Of a stretch of DNA of 33,703 nucleotides, positions 1 to 7,666 are shown in pieces. The DNA is taken from positions 1-33,703 of the IMG/VR virus record IMGVR_UViG_3300021976_000045; one strand, written 5' to 3'. Below the pieces are notes generated by a model. It was not told the DNA's origin, did no database searches, and saw only the letters and a list, made by a program, of their open reading frames with translations. Origin of the DNA: a virus. Within the stretch, counting starts at the first letter, position 1; each line of letters begins with the position of its first letter. A program made the position numbers and the translations under genes.

Positions 1-213
1 TGGAATATCCGGTGTGGCGGGCGAAGGCTTAGGCTCCGGTGCTCGCACCAGGTCGTCAATCTCTTCGCTCGAGAGTCCGTCGTTTTGCAGTTGCGCTACA
101 CTTTTATCGCCCACGAACACTGACACCACGCCGTATTCGTCGACCAACTCGGCAACCGATTTGCCCTCGACCGGAGCGGTGGTGCCGTCATGCTTTTTAA
201 TCGTGAGTTTCAT
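1..213 (-). CDS. Hypothetical late protein downstream of capsid, 3' end outside window
   Basis: The frame is open from an ATG at 213 to the left edge, giving at least 71 residues. It begins MKLTIKKHDGTTAPVEGKSV. The visible part is acidic, with a small beta-rich beginning followed by a Pro/Ala-rich stretch near the edge. An AAGG-type ribosome site precedes the ATG. It is separated from the capsid gene by a terminator, so it either depends on readthrough or has its own promoter. The position after the major capsid gene would suit a head-completion or head-decoration protein, but I do not recognise a family. Confidence 0.6.
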   Translation of the reverse strand, partial: MKLTIKKHDGTTAPVEGKSVAELVDEYGVVSVFVGDKSVAQLQNDGLSSEEIDDLVRAPEPKPSPATPDIP

Positions 214-230
214 AATTCAGCCCTTTGCTT

Positions 231-271
231 AAAAAAATACGGCCCCGCAAGTGGTTACACCGCAGGGCCGT
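231..271 (-). terminator. Intrinsic terminator after the capsid gene
   Basis: Read on the minus strand, a 10-bp GC-rich stem (ACGGCCCTGC pairing with GCGGGGCCGT, one G-T wobble) closes a loop of about 13 nt and is followed directly by a run of seven T residues. It lies 29 bases after the capsid stop codon. This is a textbook rho-independent terminator and would make capsid the most abundant 3' end of the late transcript. Confidence 0.85.
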
Positions 272-299
272 TGATGGTCACTACAGGCAGCGAAGATGA

Positions 300-1355
300 T
301 TAGGCCGTTGCCAAAACTGCATTAGCGTTGGCACGGTTCATCGTGAGAGCGCCGCGCCATGTGAGGCCCGTGTAATATTCGTACCGATCATAGGCACGCG
401 GCGGCTTGCGGGTCATCATGTCTTGTCCCTCGATCGGGCGCAGCTTGATGTGCCGCGTGTTGATCATGTAGCAGCGCTTTAGCCACGAGGTTGCAGAGCC
501 GGTTATCGCCTGGATGTCGTCGAACTCCGGATTCCACTCGATTTCCACACCGTGGAAGGTGAGCGACGATGTGCCGCCTTCGATCTGGCGCTCGGACACG
601 CCCTCGAAGTTGATCACGCCGAATGACTTCAGCATGAAATTGCGGAAGCTATCGATGAACGATGAGCCGGCCTCAATAAAGTCCGGGCGCCCGCCGTTTC
701 TCACGCACGCACGCCAGGCTATTTCCATGTAGTCCAGGATGTTGCCGGTGGTAGTCGTGTCGGTTAAGCCCGTGATGGCGTAGTTGCGCCAGTAGGCATT
801 GCCCGCCTGCGCACGATCGATGCCGCCGACGGTGCCGGTGGTCGGGGTGAGCGATACCAAGGCATCCAGGCCGGTAATCGCGTCGATAGATTGCGAGCCG
901 TCGAGGTGCAGCGCTTGGCTAAACTTTTCCTGGAAGCCGAGTTTGAGAATCTCGCTCTGTTCTTTCAGAAGATTCGTCAACTGGATCATCTCGGCTTTGC
1001 TGGCGTTGCCACCAGGGCCGGAGTCGTCGACCGCGACGCCGTTTTGAATCAGGCGATCTTCGTCTAAGGCAAAGCCGTCGTGTGCTGAGCGCCAGGCGAA
1101 CTGCGCCTGCTCGATTGACTGGCGACGGTTGTAGGTAACAATCTGGCTACCGTTGAACCATTGGAAGTTCGATTGATAGCGGACCCGCAGCTGCTCGACG
1201 ATGTACTGTTTTGCGCCGGGGGCTGAGGTCTTCTTCGCGTTGAGCTTTTTTAAGAGCGGGCGCTCGACGTCGATCTGATCGATCGGGGAATTGCGCAAGA
1301 AAAAATCTAAACCGATTTTCCCTGCGTCTGAAATTTCTTGCGAATTAAACGGCAC
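300..1355 (-). CDS. Major capsid protein (probable HK97-fold)
   Basis: About 351 residues. It follows portal and scaffold-like genes in the usual head-gene order and has a size typical of a phage major capsid protein. The start chosen is a GTG at 1355, giving MPFNSQEISDAG, because a GGAGA ribosome site lies 7 nt upstream. An ATG at 1424 would add 23 low-complexity residues and has no good ribosome site. The C-terminal segment RYEYYTGLTWRGALTMNRAN resembles the end of several podovirus coat proteins. The assignment rests on gene order plus this resemblance, and no enzymatic motif is expected. An intrinsic terminator follows. Alternative: another abundant head protein. Confidence 0.75.
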   Translation of the reverse strand: MPFNSQEISDAGKIGLDFFLRNSPIDQIDVERPLLKKLNAKKTSAPGAKQYIVEQLRVRYQSNFQWFNGSQIVTYNRRQSIEQAQFAWRSAHDGFALDEDRLIQNGVAVDDSGPGGNASKAEMIQLTNLLKEQSEILKLGFQEKFSQALHLDGSQSIDAITGLDALVSLTPTTGTVGGIDRAQAGNAYWRNYAITGLTDTTTTGNILDYMEIAWRACVRNGGRPDFIEAGSSFIDSFRNFMLKSFGVINFEGVSERQIEGGTSSLTFHGVEIEWNPEFDDIQAITGSATSWLKRCYMINTRHIKLRPIEGQDMMTRKPPRAYDRYEYYTGLTWRGALTMNRANANAVLATA

Positions 1356-1510
1356 TGGCAAATCTCCATGGATTGAAATGAACGGTGGACGAACCGTATT
1401 TCTGTCCCATGGAGGCGAGCCCATATTCTGCCAAACCGTGCTGCTGAATCGCCGGTGATGAGCCCGGCTTACATCGAATTAGGGCGAAGCGTAGCCGAGA
1501 GTTAAGCCCT

Positions 1511-1527
1511 TCACAACTCGCGGGTTG
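1511..1527. repeat. 17-bp intergenic repeat, copy 1 (before capsid gene)
   Basis: TCACAACTCGCGGGTTG occurs here and again, identically, at 6341-6357. The inner 14 bases, CAACTCGCGGGTTG, form a near-palindrome. On the minus strand this copy lies in the 112-base gap upstream of the capsid gene. Weaker similarity between the two copies continues for several tens of bases downstream (a shared CTCG-GCTAC...TTCGCCC pattern). Confidence 0.75.
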
Positions 1528-1536
1528 CCTTGGGCC

Positions 1537-2751
1537 TCATTCCGTGAACGAATACCCAAGCCCCTGTGACAGCGCGCTCGCCATGTCGCGCGGTTGCGCA
1601 GGGCCCGGCTTGGTGCCGTTTGGACGCAATAGCGCTGGGCCGCTCGGGATTGAGTTTGACCTAGCCGCTGGTACCGGCGTCACGTTGTAGATTTCCTCGA
1701 TCGTGGGCAGCCACAGATGCGGCGGGTAGGTCTGAATGATCTTGGCTATCCGGGGTGCGACGGCCTGCTCGCGTGCTGCGTAATTGGGGTCTTGCGCCGC
1801 CATTCTCTTAGTCCAAGCGTCCAGTGCGCTCAACGCCTGATCCTGCTGTTGCTGAGCCTGCGCGCCGTTTTGCTGCTGGCGTTGCTGGCTCTGAGACTGC
1901 TCGGATAACGCAGCGTCGCGGCGGCGTCCATTGGCGAGTGCTACAGCGTCATCCCGGCTCAGTTCTCCGGCGTCCACCCGCGCATTCAGATCATCAAACT
2001 CGCTGACGAGATCAACGCCGGGCGCTTCGCGGCCCATTACCTTGTAGAGCTGCGCGCGGTATTCTTCGACGAGTTTTAAAGCCGGCGCATAGTTGCCGGT
2101 CTTGATCATGCGATTGAAATCCAGCAACCGCCCCAACTCATCGGGCTCGGTCTGCGACTCACGCATGATGTTCAGGATGCCTTCGCGCGCCTGCTGCAGC
2201 TCCTGCATCTTAGGCCGTAGTTCGGATAATTCCGTTTCGCGGGCCTTGGCATAGGTCGTAAGCTGGTGGAACCGCTCGCGCGATTCTTTCTTGAGCACGC
2301 CCAATTGCTCGGGCGACAGTTGGAAACTGTCAGCGGTCTTGCCTTCTAGGGCCTTCGCGTCCGCGGCCGCCTTGTCCGCGGTCTTTTTCTGCTCGATGGC
2401 GGCGAGCTCTTCAGGATTCCTGGCCGCGATATTGGCGGCCGGCTGGCCTTCGGTCTTGGGTAGGAACTTGCCGTCGGGGCCGCGCTCGCGCTCTGGCGGG
2501 GATTCACCGAGCCCGGCGGCGATGGCTTCGGCCATGTCGTTGACGTCGACCTCTTTAGGCGGGCCTGCCTTATCGCTTCCTGGATCTGCTGGGTCGGCCC
2601 CAGCAGGGTCAGCCACGCCTTCATTGCCCGTATCGGCCGCAGTATTCGGTCCTTCAGTGCCCGCATCAGCTCCTGCATCGCCGCCTCCGTTTGGGTCAAC
2701 CGCATAGAAAGGTGCAGCCAGCAGCAGCAGGAATCGTAGCAATGCGTTCAT
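1537..2751 (-). CDS. Putative head scaffolding protein
   Basis: 404 residues between portal and capsid genes, the classic scaffold position. After a short hydrophobic start, the N-terminal 100 residues are rich in Gly, Ala, Asp and Pro. The centre (about 150-220) is highly helical and charged, with likely coiled coil. A Gln-rich stretch lies at about 285-305, and the C-terminus is Pro-rich. Low-complexity, acidic and helical composition is usual for scaffolds. No protease motif is seen. Its ATG overlaps the portal stop codon (ATGA), so it is translationally coupled. It could alternatively be an internal head protein. Confidence 0.6.
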   Translation of the reverse strand: MNALLRFLLLLAAPFYAVDPNGGGDAGADAGTEGPNTAADTGNEGVADPAGADPADPGSDKAGPPKEVDVNDMAEAIAAGLGESPPERERGPDGKFLPKTEGQPAANIAARNPEELAAIEQKKTADKAAADAKALEGKTADSFQLSPEQLGVLKKESRERFHQLTTYAKARETELSELRPKMQELQQAREGILNIMRESQTEPDELGRLLDFNRMIKTGNYAPALKLVEEYRAQLYKVMGREAPGVDLVSEFDDLNARVDAGELSRDDAVALANGRRRDAALSEQSQSQQRQQQNGAQAQQQQDQALSALDAWTKRMAAQDPNYAAREQAVAPRIAKIIQTYPPHLWLPTIEEIYNVTPVPAARSNSIPSGPALLRPNGTKPGPAQPRDMASALSQGLGYSFTE

Positions 2752-5315
2752 AGGGGTGTGTCTTCCAGTATAGGTTGCTCGCTCATCACTACCGGCGTCA
2801 CGGCCACGACTCTTTGCACGATCGTTGCGATGGCGTCGCCGATTTCCTCGGGCGTCAAGTCTTCGCCGGGGTGATCGGGCTCGCCCTCTTTGCCGGGCTT
2901 GGGCGCCAAGCGCTGCGATATGATCGACGATGCCGCACTGATAGCCGCATTCAACGCGGCCTGGCGCAAGGAAGCCTCGGCCTTCACCCGCTCGCTGTGC
3001 GTGCTGGCGAGCGCCGCCTGACCGTCGACATGCGCCTTGTTGTCGGCGGCCTGCATGTCCTTTTCGTGCTTTTGAATGAGCAACCGCTCGTCGCGCTGGG
3101 CTTTCGAGGTCTCGCGCGCCACGTCCACCGCCTTGGCCGCTTCCGCCTCAGCAACCCGCGCCTGCTCGGCCTGCTTGGCCACCTTCAAATCCATCTGGCA
3201 CTGCTGCAGCTCGGCTTGGCACTGCTGCAACTGTTTCTGCATTTCCTGCAACTGTTCCTGCGCCTGTTCCTGCGCCTGTTGCGCCGCCTGTGCGCCGTTC
3301 TGCTGCTGCACGGGCTTGCCGTCCGGTCCCATCTGGGGCGGCGGTATAAAGCGGTCGACGTCGATCTTCTCGTCGTAGCGTGAGAGGGTCTCCTTGACCA
3401 GTTCCACGCACGATTCGGCGAGATCGAACTGCCCCGCCGCGCGCAGCTCGGCCACCTTCACCATCATCTCTTGCAGGACGGGCATGATCTTGGCCCAGGT
3501 CTCGCGGTCCTTGGTCTGGTTGGGCTTACCCGTGCTCCCGGCCTTGATCGAGACGCGAACCTTCCTGAAGATGGTGTCGAGGTCGACTGCTGTTGCCGGG
3601 GGCGCTGGCCGCTGCGTCTTGGGGTCGAGGGCCGGCTGAGCGGGGGGCGCACCGATGGGTGTCTGCGCTGCCGGCGCCAGCGAATCCTTCCACTTGGCCC
3701 CCGCACCGATCAGTTGCGTGATTTCCTTGGTCGTAAACGCCTGCAGGGCCACTTGCAGCACCGCTTCGGCCATTTCGCCTATCAGGTCTTCAACCGTGTC
3801 CTGGCGCTCGGCTACGCGGTTCATGAGCGATTGCTGCATGATGTCCGCCTCGGTGGCGGTCTTGGCCTGGATCAGGTTGGAGCGCGAAGCGTCGGAGAGC
3901 CCAACCATCATGTCCATGTCGTTACGGATGATCGTCACGTCGTAGGCCGCCGGGTCGATCTTGATGCCCTCCAGCTGCATGATGTCGTTGCTGATGGGGA
4001 CCGTCGGGTTGCCTTCCACGCCCATAAAGTCCCGCGCGCGGCGCTTGACCAAGTTGGTGATGTCATCCTCGGTGAGCCCGCCGCCCTTACGGAAGATGCG
4101 CACGGGGATGGCTTCCTTGCGCGCCTCGGCGTAGAGGTAGCGCGTCGTGTTGTATTCCGCCTGCAAATGCTGCAGCAGCTCCACATCAGACAGCGGGCGC
4201 CAACGGCCCTCGACTAAGTTAAATCCCAGGCAATAGAACGGCAGCCAGCGCTCGGGCGAATACTGCATGACCCGCGGCGGGCGGCAGTAGCCTTTAACGC
4301 CCTCGCACACCACGCTGACCATATTCGTGTCGTGGTCCCACACCTCGTGCACCGCGCGATAGTTGACGTTTAAATCGGTCGATGAGCCGGTCAAGCTGAT
4401 TTTTCCGCCCTCTTCGTTGGTGACGTCTCCGGATCCGGGCTGCCCGTACTTGGTGGCGCCCTTCGGCACTTCCGACTTCCTGAAATTCTTGCAATAGTCT
4501 TCGTCCGTCATCCACACGCGGTGGCTTAACTTGCGTGCGCTCACGTATTCGTCGAACTCGACGATGGATTCGTCCAGGATGAACATATCCTCGGTCCTGA
4601 TACGGTCCAGTGTGAAACCTTTGAATACACTAACCTCGTCGGCGGTAATCATCGCCTGCAGCTGCTGCGTGAGCTCTTCTTTCTGCTGGTTCTTGACCTT
4701 GATGTCGGTCTCGTCATCCGCCGCCGCGATCAGGTATTCGATCTGCTGCAGGTTGTCCTGCATGTCGTTCGCTCGCCGCAGAATCAGGGGATCGTCTGCG
4801 GTCAGGGAATGCTGAAAAGAGAGCTTGAACCACGCAACGGAGGTGCTCATCGCCGAGCGGATGCCGGACTTCATGCGGCGTTTTAACTTCGCCTCGTCGA
4901 CCAGGAGCTTATTGATGACGATCTCGGCGGTGGCGCTGAATTCTTTTAACTGCGAGTATTCCTTGGGCGAGACCGCCTCGGTCGGTGCCACCGAGATTTC
5001 AGGGTTTTTTGCATAGATATGCGGCAACAAGGTCGCCTGCGTCGCAAAGATCATGTTCGTGCGCACGGTGGACTCTTCGTTGCCGGGCTTGTAGGTGCCC
5101 CAAGTCAACCGGCGCAGCGTGGGCAGCGTCTTCTCGTTGAAATCCTTCTTTAACGTCTTGGCGCGGTCGATCTCGGCCAAGAGCTTCGATACGGCGTCCT
5201 TTTCTTCCTGCGGTACCTCGTTTTCGTCGAGGTCTTTGGCCGACTCCGGTTTCAGCTTGCGCGGAGCGGGAGCAGCTTTGGCGGCGATAAGGCCGGCGCG
5301 TTTAGTTTTGGCCAT
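2748..5315 (-). CDS. Portal protein
   Basis: About 855 residues. It would form the dodecameric ring at the capsid vertex through which DNA enters and leaves. The long N-terminal alpha/beta body, the position downstream of the terminase genes and upstream of the scaffold, and the size all fit a podovirus portal. The C-terminal third changes character: an Ala/Pro linker, then a Gln-rich coiled coil (about 685-745) with repeated LQQCQ-type heptads, then an Ala/Lys-rich helical tail that could form a barrel. The ATG at 5315 overlaps the previous stop as TGATG. A start at 5360 is possible but would overlap that gene by 46 bases. Confidence 0.8.
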   Translation of the reverse strand: MAKTKRAGLIAAKAAPAPRKLKPESAKDLDENEVPQEEKDAVSKLLAEIDRAKTLKKDFNEKTLPTLRRLTWGTYKPGNEESTVRTNMIFATQATLLPHIYAKNPEISVAPTEAVSPKEYSQLKEFSATAEIVINKLLVDEAKLKRRMKSGIRSAMSTSVAWFKLSFQHSLTADDPLILRRANDMQDNLQQIEYLIAAADDETDIKVKNQQKEELTQQLQAMITADEVSVFKGFTLDRIRTEDMFILDESIVEFDEYVSARKLSHRVWMTDEDYCKNFRKSEVPKGATKYGQPGSGDVTNEEGGKISLTGSSTDLNVNYRAVHEVWDHDTNMVSVVCEGVKGYCRPPRVMQYSPERWLPFYCLGFNLVEGRWRPLSDVELLQHLQAEYNTTRYLYAEARKEAIPVRIFRKGGGLTEDDITNLVKRRARDFMGVEGNPTVPISNDIMQLEGIKIDPAAYDVTIIRNDMDMMVGLSDASRSNLIQAKTATEADIMQQSLMNRVAERQDTVEDLIGEMAEAVLQVALQAFTTKEITQLIGAGAKWKDSLAPAAQTPIGAPPAQPALDPKTQRPAPPATAVDLDTIFRKVRVSIKAGSTGKPNQTKDRETWAKIMPVLQEMMVKVAELRAAGQFDLAESCVELVKETLSRYDEKIDVDRFIPPPQMGPDGKPVQQQNGAQAAQQAQEQAQEQLQEMQKQLQQCQAELQQCQMDLKVAKQAEQARVAEAEAAKAVDVARETSKAQRDERLLIQKHEKDMQAADNKAHVDGQAALASTHSERVKAEASLRQAALNAAISAASSIISQRLAPKPGKEGEPDHPGEDLTPEEIGDAIATIVQRVVAVTPVVMSEQPILEDTPL

Positions 5316-5635
5316 CAGTGCGATGTCGCCACAGCCGGCGGCGCACACACGATCCGACATTTATGGCGTGCAATGTCCGCGTGCGACATGATCAGCACGC
5401 CCTCGATGATCCCGATTTGCCGAGCATCGTTATGCTCATCCTCTTTCGATACTTCGCGAACCGATGCGCCCATTAAATCCTGATTCAGATCGCGCCGGTC
5501 GTATTCCGACACCAACACAATCTGCGGGCGATAGCCGGCCGTCCTGGCATCCCGGATCATCTCCGTAATGCCTTCGATGGTGAGCCGCAGCCGGACGTGA
5601 TCCCCGACCGCGGCGGCTATCGCTATGTCGCTCAC
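5315..5635 (-). CDS. Hypothetical protein between head protein and portal
   Basis: 106 residues, with no family recognised. The sequence is mixed alpha/beta with no membrane segment. The central EHNDARQIGIIEGVLIMSHA stretch looks like a packed strand-helix unit. Both ends overlap neighbours (ATGA with the upstream gene, TGATG with portal), so it is part of the head operon and probably made in fixed ratio to them. A role in head assembly or DNA packaging is inferred only from position. Confidence 0.65.
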   Translation of the reverse strand: MSDIAIAAAVGDHVRLRLTIEGITEMIRDARTAGYRPQIVLVSEYDRRDLNQDLMGASVREVSKEDEHNDARQIGIIEGVLIMSHADIARHKCRIVCAPPAVATSH

Positions 5636-6213
5636 GCAATGAGTGTTGCGTTCCCGTTGCCGGAAGTCCAGGCCGAGGCGCGAAAGCGCATGTAGCGCGA
5701 GAGCTGCACCTCGAGCACCATGCCCAGACCTGCGGTCACTGCAGGAATCGCGATTTCTCCGGACATCAGTGCCGATTGAAATCCCGCGGTCGCTACACCG
5801 GCCGAATTGGTATACAGGAATTGCGTGCCGTCTTCGGAGTCGGCGGATTCGAGAACCACCGTTCCGACCAGCACCGCGGCACCAGGCGTGTTGCCCAGAT
5901 GACAGGCCGCGGAGTGCCCGTCCATAAACGGTGTTTTATCGCACACCACGGCCACTGACGCGGTGCCGCCGAAAGCGCCGTTACCGGCCGAGCCGTCGAG
6001 GGTTCCCGCAGTGGCGCCCACCGAGGTCAGGGTAAAGTCCCCATTCATGGAGGTGAGCGTGGTGACACCCTGTATCGCTATGCGGTCGCCGTTCTTCTGA
6101 CGATGACCAGCGGTCAAGGTCGCGACGATGGGTGTAGCGTTGGTGCCGCCTGTGATCAGAATGCCGGCCGCAGCAGAGCCCACGGTACCCAATGATTTCA
6201 CTTTGTTCGACAT
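5632..6213 (-). CDS. Beta-rich head or decoration protein with FCCH-like repeat
   Basis: 193 residues, rich in Gly, Ala, Thr and Val, with few charges and no membrane segment. Residues about 18-85 (alternating TPIVATLTAGHRQKNGDRIA and a TLTSMNGDF-type strand) resemble the ubiquitin-activating-enzyme FCCH-like domain often found in phage structural proteins. The rest looks like an all-beta decoration or fibre protein. The start is well supported by AGGAG 6 nt upstream of the ATG. It is the first gene of the portal-scaffold-capsid block and is preceded by the 17-bp repeat and a stable leader hairpin. An exact virion role is not shown. Confidence 0.6.
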   Translation of the reverse strand: MSNKVKSLGTVGSAAAGILITGGTNATPIVATLTAGHRQKNGDRIAIQGVTTLTSMNGDFTLTSVGATAGTLDGSAGNGAFGGTASVAVVCDKTPFMDGHSAACHLGNTPGAAVLVGTVVLESADSEDGTQFLYTNSAGVATAGFQSALMSGEIAIPAVTAGLGMVLEVQLSRYMRFRASAWTSGNGNATLIA

Positions 6214-6236
6214 GAAGTTCTCCTAGTCCGAGAAAG

Positions 6237-6281
6237 GCCCGGCGCCCGCGGAACGACACCGGCTCCGCTGCGATGCCGGGT
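6237..6281 (-). promoter_or_regulatory. GC-rich leader hairpin before the head-protein block
   Basis: On the minus strand a two-tier stem (CCCGGC with GCCGGG outside, GCGGA with TCCGC inside) lies about 20 bases upstream of the 6213 ribosome site and is followed by CCTTTCTC. It could be a weak terminator, an mRNA-stabilising 5' structure or an attenuator. No long T-run follows, so efficient termination is doubtful. Confidence 0.4.
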
Positions 6282-6340
6282 CAGTCCACGTCCGGCTATG
6301 GTTACGTCAACGGGCGAATGGTAGCGAGGGTTTGAGGGGC

Positions 6341-6357
6341 TCACAACTCGCGGGTTG
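6341..6357. repeat. 17-bp intergenic repeat, copy 2 (before head-protein block)
   Basis: Identical to the copy at 1511-1527, and again in the upstream region of a minus-strand structural gene. It also lies just before the inserted HNH endonuclease gene. The downstream minus-strand sequence shares an imperfect CTCGCTACCATTCGCCC-like segment with copy 1. This suggests a duplicated leader or promoter element. Confidence 0.75.
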
Positions 6358-6414
6358 AATTCGCGGTGCGTGTGGCTGACAATCAAGAGCATCAGGGCGC
6401 ACCAGGAGCGGGGC

Positions 6415-6837
6415 ATGACCGGTTGCATCGAGTGGGGCAAAAGTATCAAGGACAATGGCTACGGCCAAGCTTATATAAACGGCAAAGCTATCGGCGCGCA
6501 TCGCCTAGCATGGCAGCGTGAACATGGAGAAATACCGCATGGGCTTGATGTTTGCCACCGGTGCGATAACCGCTCATGCGTCAATATAGAGCATCTATTC
6601 TTGGGAACGCGCAAGGCAAACATGATGGACGCTACGTCAAAACAACGGCACGCTCACGGGCACACAAGCTATGCAAAAATTAGCGAGCAAACGGCTGTTA
6701 GGATAAAAATCCTTACTGATGTCGTCGGTCCCAGGAAACTGGGCCGGTGGCTAGGATTGAGTCCCGGCCATGTTCACGCCATCATGCATGGTACACGCTG
6801 GTCACACATCACCATGGCAACACGTTATGGATTCTAG
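6415..6837 (+). CDS. HNH homing-type endonuclease
   Basis: 140 residues from an ATG with AGGAG 6 nt upstream. The N-terminal half is a compact HNH (HNH_3-like) nuclease: [12 protein letters not shown], then [11 protein letters not shown] with the catalytic His, then [11 protein letters not shown] with the Asn and second His. The cysteine pair in CHRC and the later C-x-N-x-x-H are typical of free-standing phage HNH enzymes that nick DNA and spread by homing. The C-terminal third (RVKILTD-like helix, [20 protein letters not shown]) looks like a helix-turn-helix DNA-recognition segment. It runs against the surrounding late operon, which suggests later insertion. Confidence 0.9.
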   Translation: MTGCIEWGKSIKDNGYGQAYINGKAIGAHRLAWQREHGEIPHGLDVCHRCDNRSCVNIEHLFLGTRKANMMDATSKQRHAHGHTSYAKISEQTAVRIKILTDVVGPRKLGRWLGLSPGHVHAIMHGTRWSHITMATRYGF

Positions 6838-7288
6838 TGACGCACAACGAGTTGCAGAACACTTAAACACTAAATTAACGCGATCTAGAATTATGCTAAC
6901 CGGCGATCAACTGGTATCGCTTGTAGCACCGCGCGCCAGATTTGAACAACATTTTCCGTCGCTAAACGCCTATTTTTTTACCATTGACGGCGTTTTGAAC
7001 GGAACGAAAATAGTCGGAGCTATGTTCGGCGATAGTTGCATGCTGGTTTACGCATCTTCCAAAGACAAGGCGATGGAGCAGGCTAATGCAGGGGTACGTA
7101 CAACCATCACGCTACTGCACGACGAATACAATTCACGCAACAGCCGTGAGTTTCGAAACGAGGTCATGTCGGCAGGCCGGCGCGGCAACATCCCTTTCAT
7201 CCCCACAGCAAAATCATTGGAGCAGCGCGATCTGGTGCAGCGCATGATTGCGGACGCGATGCAATCGGTGAAGCCAACAAACGAATAG
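6827..7288 (+). CDS. Hypothetical protein after the HNH gene
   Basis: About 153 residues from an ATG overlapping the HNH stop by 11 bases. The start is uncertain because no clear ribosome site is visible, and an ATG at 6893 is an alternative. The protein is soluble, mixed alpha/beta, with a central strand-rich core ([20 protein letters not shown]) and a charged helical C-terminus ([19 protein letters not shown]). No family recognised. It may travel with the endonuclease as one inserted cassette. Its 3' end overlaps the opposing minus-strand small gene by 92 bases. Confidence 0.55.
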   Translation: MDSSDAQRVAEHLNTKLTRSRIMLTGDQLVSLVAPRARFEQHFPSLNAYFFTIDGVLNGTKIVGAMFGDSCMLVYASSKDKAMEQANAGVRTTITLLHDEYNSRNSREFRNEVMSAGRRGNIPFIPTAKSLEQRDLVQRMIADAMQSVKPTNE

Positions 7289-7481
7289 ACCTGGGCCCGG
7301 CCTTGCCGCGGCCCTCGGTTAGCGCCCGCTCCAACGGCCAGCCGCTCGACAATCGGCACTGCAGCGCCTTACGGGTGATGCCAATGACGCGCGCCCACTC
7401 TGAAAAGCACATCGTTCGATTGCCCAAGGTGAGTTGGCGGCCGTGAGCGCGCAAGGTGGCGATGGCTTTGTCGTGGTTCAT
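7197..7481 (-). CDS. Small helix-turn-helix protein downstream of terminase
   Basis: 94 residues. Residues about 15-55 (LTLGNRTMCFSEWARVIGIT, then RKALQCRLSSGWPLERALTE) match the short HTH unit often seen in phage homing or regulatory proteins, in which a SEWAR helix, a G-I turn and an R-x-x-L-x-x-R-L recognition helix precede a GW...ALT cap. The ATG overlaps the previous stop (ATGA), supporting expression in the terminase operon. The last 40 residues are low-complexity and overlap the opposing gene, so the true C-terminus may be functionally unimportant. Confidence 0.6.
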   Translation of the reverse strand: MNHDKAIATLRAHGRQLTLGNRTMCFSEWARVIGITRKALQCRLSSGWPLERALTEGRGKAGPRSIRLLASPIASRPQSCAAPDRAAPMILLWG

Positions 7482-7666
7482 TTATCTGTGCCGACCACGA
7501 GTCTGTACGCGTTACAAATAAACATTCTGGATACGATAGCCACGACCGGCTTTCTGCGCGGCACTTCAACGGTCAGCTCAAGGCCATTCGGCACCATCCT
7601 TGCAATCACTTTCCCATGGCCATCGCGAAACCGCAGCGTGTTCAGAAGTTTGTTATATGTTTTCAT
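7478..7666 (-). CDS. Small hypothetical protein coupled to large terminase
   Basis: 62 residues, start MKTYNKLLNTLRFRDGHGKV. The ATG at 7666 overlaps the terminase stop as TGATG. Basic, with a beta-strand-rich centre (GLELTVEVPRRKPVVAIVSR). No membrane segment or metal motif. A longer frame from 7717 exists but would lie inside the terminase gene. Function unknown. The fixed coupling suggests a late gene. Confidence 0.6.
   Translation of the reverse strand: MKTYNKLLNTLRFRDGHGKVIARMVPNGLELTVEVPRRKPVVAIVSRMFICNAYRLVVGTDK

Noticed and set aside
1356-1424. N-terminal extension of the capsid protein from ATG 1424
   Set aside because: No ribosome site and a low-complexity sequence, whereas GTG 1355 has GGAGA at ideal spacing.
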